Below, piece by piece: positions 5,452-8,266 of a DNA stretch of 8,266 nt. How positions within the stretch are numbered: position 1 is the stretch's first letter; each line of letters begins with the position of its first letter. The notes under the pieces are model-generated. The model saw only the letters and a list, made by a program, of their open reading frames with translations, did not search any database and had not been told where the DNA came from. Source of the stretch: an uncultured Lachnospiraceae bacterium (GTDB taxonomy: Bacteria > Bacillota > Clostridia > Lachnospirales > Lachnospiraceae); assembly GCA_934359535.1 (NCBI GenBank), contig CAKRLN010000092.1, forward strand, positions 1 to 8,266, in the 5' to 3' direction. Position numbers and translations under genes: made by a program.

Positions 5452-6504
5452 TTATTTATTCCAGCATGCAACTGCATGACCGTTTCCTCTGTCGCGAAGC
5501 GGTGGCATCTCCTTTGCACACTGCTCCGTTGCATACTTGCAGCGGGTGCGGAACGGACATCCGGTTGGCATACGAAGTGGACTTGGAACATCACCCTCAA
5601 GAACAATTCGCTTGCTCTTTCTTGCTGTCTCCGGATCCGGAATCGGAACTGCGGATAACAGACTTAAGGTATATGGATGGATCGGATTGCTGTTTAACTC
5701 ATCTGCATCTGCAATCTCCATCATCTTACCAAGATACATAACCGCAATACGGTCAGAAATATGATGTACAACAAGAAGGTCGTGCGCAATAAATAAGTAA
5801 GCGACTCCTAACTTCTCCTGTAATTCTTCAAACATATTGACAACCTGTGCCTGGATGGAAACATCCAGTGCAGATACCGGCTCGTCACAGACGATAAATT
5901 TTGGATTTACAGCAAGTGCCCTTGCAATACCGATACGCTGTCTCTGTCCACCAGAGAACTCATGTGCATATCTTGCTGCATGCTCTGCATTTAATCCAAC
6001 CATCTCCATAAGGCTTAGGATTTTCTCTCGTCTCTCTGCTTTATTTGCATATAATTTGTGAACATCGAGAGGCTCTCCGATAATGTCCTCAACGGTCATT
6101 CTTGGATTCAGGGAAGAATATGGATCCTGAAATACCATCTGCATCTCCTTGCGGTATGGATGCATGTCCACATCAACTTTATTCTGAATGATCGGCTTAC
6201 CGGAGGCATCCACGATCACCTTTCCATTCTCATCATACTGTTCTCCGCTGTCATAGAGAACCTTTCCGTCAAATTCAATTCTTCCGGAGGTTGGCTGATA
6301 CAGACGAAGCAGGGTACGTCCAACGGTTGTCTTACCACAGCCGGATTCTCCAACAAGACCAAGTGTCTCACCCGGTTTGATTGCAAAGGAAATGTCATCC
6401 ACTGCTTTTAACGGAATCGTTTTAAATCCCTGACGTACCGGAAAATACTGTTTTAAATGTTCCACCTTCAACAGGTATTCATTCTTTGAATTCTCGTTAC
6501 TCAT
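5452..6504 (-). CDS. oppF: Oligopeptide ABC transporter ATP-binding protein OppF
   Basis: The 350-residue cytoplasmic ATPase pairs with OppD to drive peptide import. In order it shows Walker A GESGCGKT (52-59), the Q-loop [10 protein letters not shown] (Gln126), signature FSGGQRQR (183-190), Walker [13 protein letters not shown] (203-214; catalytic Glu208) and the H-loop AHD (His241). The C-terminal oligopeptide-transporter extension begins [15 protein letters not shown] (273-287). Four cysteines (316, 322, 329, 347) match the pattern seen in this extension, where related transporters carry an iron-sulfur cluster. A hydrophilic insertion of about 30 residues (about 80-112) precedes the Q-loop. 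The start at 6504 is chosen because AGGAGG (6514-6519) stands 9 bases upstream; an in-frame ATG at 6528 would place that site inside the gene. It overlaps the end of oppD by 8 bases (ATGAGTAA). Confidence 0.95.
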   Translation of the reverse strand: MSNENSKNEYLLKVEHLKQYFPVRQGFKTIPLKAVDDISFAIKPGETLGLVGESGCGKTTVGRTLLRLYQPTSGRIEFDGKVLYDSGEQYDENGKVIVDASGKPIIQNKVDVDMHPYRKEMQMVFQDPYSSLNPRMTVEDIIGEPLDVHKLYANKAERREKILSLMEMVGLNAEHAARYAHEFSGGQRQRIGIARALAVNPKFIVCDEPVSALDVSIQAQVVNMFEELQEKLGVAYLFIAHDLLVVHHISDRIAVMYLGKMMEIADADELNSNPIHPYTLSLLSAVPIPDPETARKSKRIVLEGDVPSPLRMPTGCPFRTRCKYATEQCAKEMPPLRDRGNGHAVACWNK

Positions 6505-7507
6505 GCTTTGCTTCCTCCTGTGCTTCATACAGATCCTTAATGTTCATCCAGCATGAAGCCAGATGGGTGTCAGAAATGCGGTATTCTTCCGGCTTGTCTG
6601 TCAGACAGATCTTCATTGCAGCCTCGCATCTCGGGCAGAAAGCACATCCCTTCGGCATATTTAAAAGATTGATCGGAGTTCCACCGATTGGAACAAGCCG
6701 CTCCTTCATGTTGCCTGCCTTTGGAATGGAACGTAACAGGCCCTTGGTATATTCATGTGCAGGACGATAGAAAATATCATCTGCCGTTCCTCTTTCGCAG
6801 ACGCGTCCGCCATACATAACCATGATCTCGTCACACATGCTTGCGATAACTCCAAGGTCATGTGTAACCATGATAATTGCCATTCCGAGCTTTTTCTGCA
6901 GATCCTGCATCAGCTCAAGAATCTGTGCCTGAATTGTTACATCCAGTGCCGTAGTCGGCTCATCCGCGATCAGAATATCCGGCTCACATGCAAGTGCCAT
7001 TGCGATCATAACACGCTGTCTCATACCACCGGACAGCTCATGTGGATACTGCTTCAGACGGCTTTCCGGCTCGTTTACACCTACAAGTGTCAGCATCTCA
7101 ACTGCACGCGCCTTCGCCTCTTCTTTATTCTTTCCAGTGTGGAGTAAGATTGCCTCCATCAGCTGATAGCCAACGGTAAATACTGGGTTTAAGCTTGTCA
7201 TCGGATCCTGGAAAATGATCGAACATTTTGCACCGCGGAACTTCTGCATCTGCTTGGAGTTCCACTTTGTAATATCCTCGCCCTTATATAATACTTCCCC
7301 ACTTGTAATCCTACCGGTCTCGGCAAGAATCTGCATGATGGAGTATGCTGTTACTGATTTACCGGAACCGGATTCTCCTACGATACCAAGTGTTTTTCCT
7401 GGCTCTAATTTAAATGAAATACCATTCACGGCACAGACTTCTCCGGCATCTGTGAAGAAGCTTGTGTGAAGGTCTTTTAACTCTAAAATATATTTACTCT
7501 CGCTCAT
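6497..7507 (-). CDS. oppD: Oligopeptide ABC transporter ATP-binding protein OppD
   Basis: The 336-residue ATPase partner of OppF has all motifs intact: Walker A GESGSGKS (44-51), the Q-loop IIFQDPMTSLNP (Gln100), signature LSGGMRQR (158-165), Walker B ILIADEPTTALD (178-189; Glu183) and the H-loop THD (His216). The C-terminal extension starts RPAHEYTKGLLRSIP (248-262). Cys288, Cys294, Cys301 and Cys319 fit the four-cysteine iron-sulfur pattern of OppD/DppD proteins; Cys291 is an extra cysteine inside it. GxRITSGEVLYKGEDI and the LSGGM variant are typical of the D rather than the F subunit. AAGGAG lies 7 bases before the ATG, its last two bases overlapping the oppC stop codon; the genes are 11 bases apart. 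A Dpp- or App-type substrate cannot be excluded. Confidence 0.95.
   Translation of the reverse strand: MSESKYILELKDLHTSFFTDAGEVCAVNGISFKLEPGKTLGIVGESGSGKSVTAYSIMQILAETGRITSGEVLYKGEDITKWNSKQMQKFRGAKCSIIFQDPMTSLNPVFTVGYQLMEAILLHTGKNKEEAKARAVEMLTLVGVNEPESRLKQYPHELSGGMRQRVMIAMALACEPDILIADEPTTALDVTIQAQILELMQDLQKKLGMAIIMVTHDLGVIASMCDEIMVMYGGRVCERGTADDIFYRPAHEYTKGLLRSIPKAGNMKERLVPIGGTPINLLNMPKGCAFCPRCEAAMKICLTDKPEEYRISDTHLASCWMNIKDLYEAQEEAKHE
6514..6519 (-). promoter_or_regulatory. Ribosome binding site fixing the oppF start at 6504
   Basis: A perfect AGGAGG on the minus strand stands 9 bases before the ATG at 6504. It lies inside the oppD coding end, so OppF translation is likely coupled to OppD. 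Confidence 0.85.
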
Positions 7508-7518
7508 CTCGTATCTCC

Positions 7519-8266
7519 TTACTTCAGTTTGGAATCAAATGCATCACGCAGTCCGTCGCCGAGAAGGTTTAATGCCAATACGATCAGACAGATTGCAACC
7601 GCTGGAATAACCAGTTTGGAAGGATAGGACTGCATTCCGGCTCTTGCATTATTTGCAAGGGAACCAAGGGATGCCATAGGAGCACTTACACCAAGTCCAA
7701 GGAAGCTTAAGTAGCTCTCGGTAAAGATGGCACTTGGAATCTGCAGAGCTGTTGTAATGATAATAACAGACAGACAGTTCGGCAGGATGTGTTTCATAAG
7801 GATGACACGGTTCGGTGTACCGATACATTTTGCTGCAAGCACATATTCATTATTTTTAATGGAAAGCACCTGTCCACGGATCAGTCTTGCCATACCAACC
7901 CAGTATAACAGGGCAAATACGATAAACATGGAAATCATGTTTGTACCAAGCTTACTTAATACGGTTCCTGCAAGTGCACCACCTAATACACCATCTAATA
8001 CGACAGAGATCAGAATGATAAGAAGCATATCTGGCAGAGAATAAATAATATCTACAATACGCATCATGATCAGGTCAACCTTGCCTCCAAAGTAACCAGC
8101 AACAGCACCATATACCATACCGATCAGAAGAACCATAATGGAGGCAACAACACCGATGGAAAGGCTGACTCTTGTTCCGTAGATGACACGGATAAAGTAG
8201 TCACGGCCAAGGCTGTCTGTTCCAAAAATATGTGGGAACAGCTTCTCGCCGGTCTCATCCATATAC
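7519..8266 (-). CDS. oppC: Oligopeptide ABC transporter permease OppC (partial, N-terminus beyond the window)
   Basis: This is one of the two membrane channel subunits; its partner OppB is expected just past the right edge. The visible 248 codons start with HIFGTDSLGRDYFIRVIYGTR, the conserved region after the first membrane helix and outer loop of OppC-type permeases, so about 50-80 residues are missing. The reading frame is open to the last base, and the ATG at 8262 is an internal Met. Counting from that Met, hydrophobic segments occur near 33-58, 77-99, 108-127, 161-186 and 218-236. The EAA-type cytoplasmic loop that docks on the ATPases reads EYVLAAKCIGTPNRVILMKH (139-158), followed by ILPN. 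SYLSFLGLGVSAPMASLG (183-200) and the end GDGLRDAFD (235-243) are classic for this permease. It is upstream of oppD by 11 bases. Confidence 0.95.
   Translation of the reverse strand, partial: YMDETGEKLFPHIFGTDSLGRDYFIRVIYGTRVSLSIGVVASIMVLLIGMVYGAVAGYFGGKVDLIMMRIVDIIYSLPDMLLIILISVVLDGVLGGALAGTVLSKLGTNMISMFIVFALLYWVGMARLIRGQVLSIKNNEYVLAAKCIGTPNRVILMKHILPNCLSVIIITTALQIPSAIFTESYLSFLGLGVSAPMASLGSLANNARAGMQSYPSKLVIPAVAICLIVLALNLLGDGLRDAFDSKLK

Noticed and set aside
6505..6528. ATG at 6528 as oppF start
   Set aside because: It would place the perfect AGGAGG inside the coding region and lengthen the overlap with oppD to 32 bases. The ATG at 6504 has ideal spacing.
7727..8044. Plus-strand open frame of 105 codons opposite oppC
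   Set aside because: It is antisense to a well-conserved permease, so it is a shadow of its codon pattern.
8260..8262. ATG at 8262 as the true start of oppC
   Set aside because: The frame stays open to the window edge, and the first membrane helix and outer loop of OppC are missing, so this Met is internal.

Overview
The window looks like chromosomal DNA of a Gram-positive gut anaerobe of the Lachnospiraceae (Roseburia/Agathobacter-like). This is a judgement from moderate GC, purine-rich AGGAGG ribosome sites, a lipoprotein-type peptide-binding protein with a Ser/Gly/Glu-rich linker, and tight Clostridia-style operons. No rRNA, tRNA, CRISPR array or phage gene is visible.

Layout. (1) Bases 1-210 are non-coding, with a perfect 9-bp inverted repeat near the left edge and a probable promoter. 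(2) 211-1290 (+) is a two-gene unit: a small alpha/beta-hydrolase-like protein and a CYTH-domain (triphosphate-tunnel) protein. (3) 1304-1333 is a hairpin between convergent units. (4) 1341-3332 (-) is a tightly packed three-gene operon of unknown function: a coiled-coil protein, a membrane-anchored protein and a DUF1653 protein. A plausible promoter lies at 3379-3408. (5) 3333-3667 is the only gene-free stretch over 300 bases. It holds that promoter, a 164-bp miniature inverted-repeat element with 12-bp perfect terminal repeats and an 8-bp target duplication, and the terminator of the next operon. (6) 3668-8266 (-) is an oligopeptide ABC importer in the order oppC (cut by the window edge)-oppD-oppF-oppA, transcribed right to left and ending at a strong intrinsic terminator.

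How they work together. OppA is a lipoprotein that captures peptides outside the membrane. OppC, with OppB presumably just beyond the right edge, forms the channel. OppD and OppF are the two ATPases. oppC-D-F are joined by very short gaps or overlaps, while oppA follows after 77 bases that contain a hairpin, an arrangement that could give the binding protein a different expression level.

Most notable observation. The OppA protein appears circularly permuted. The roughly 70 residues that normally form the C-terminus of this family (helix, then a VPLYYY strand, then the final strand) sit directly after the lipoprotein signal. The canonical N-terminal start of the mature domain follows them, and the protein stops exactly where the moved segment would normally begin. 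The second notable item is the miniature transposable element inserted just beyond the oppA terminator.
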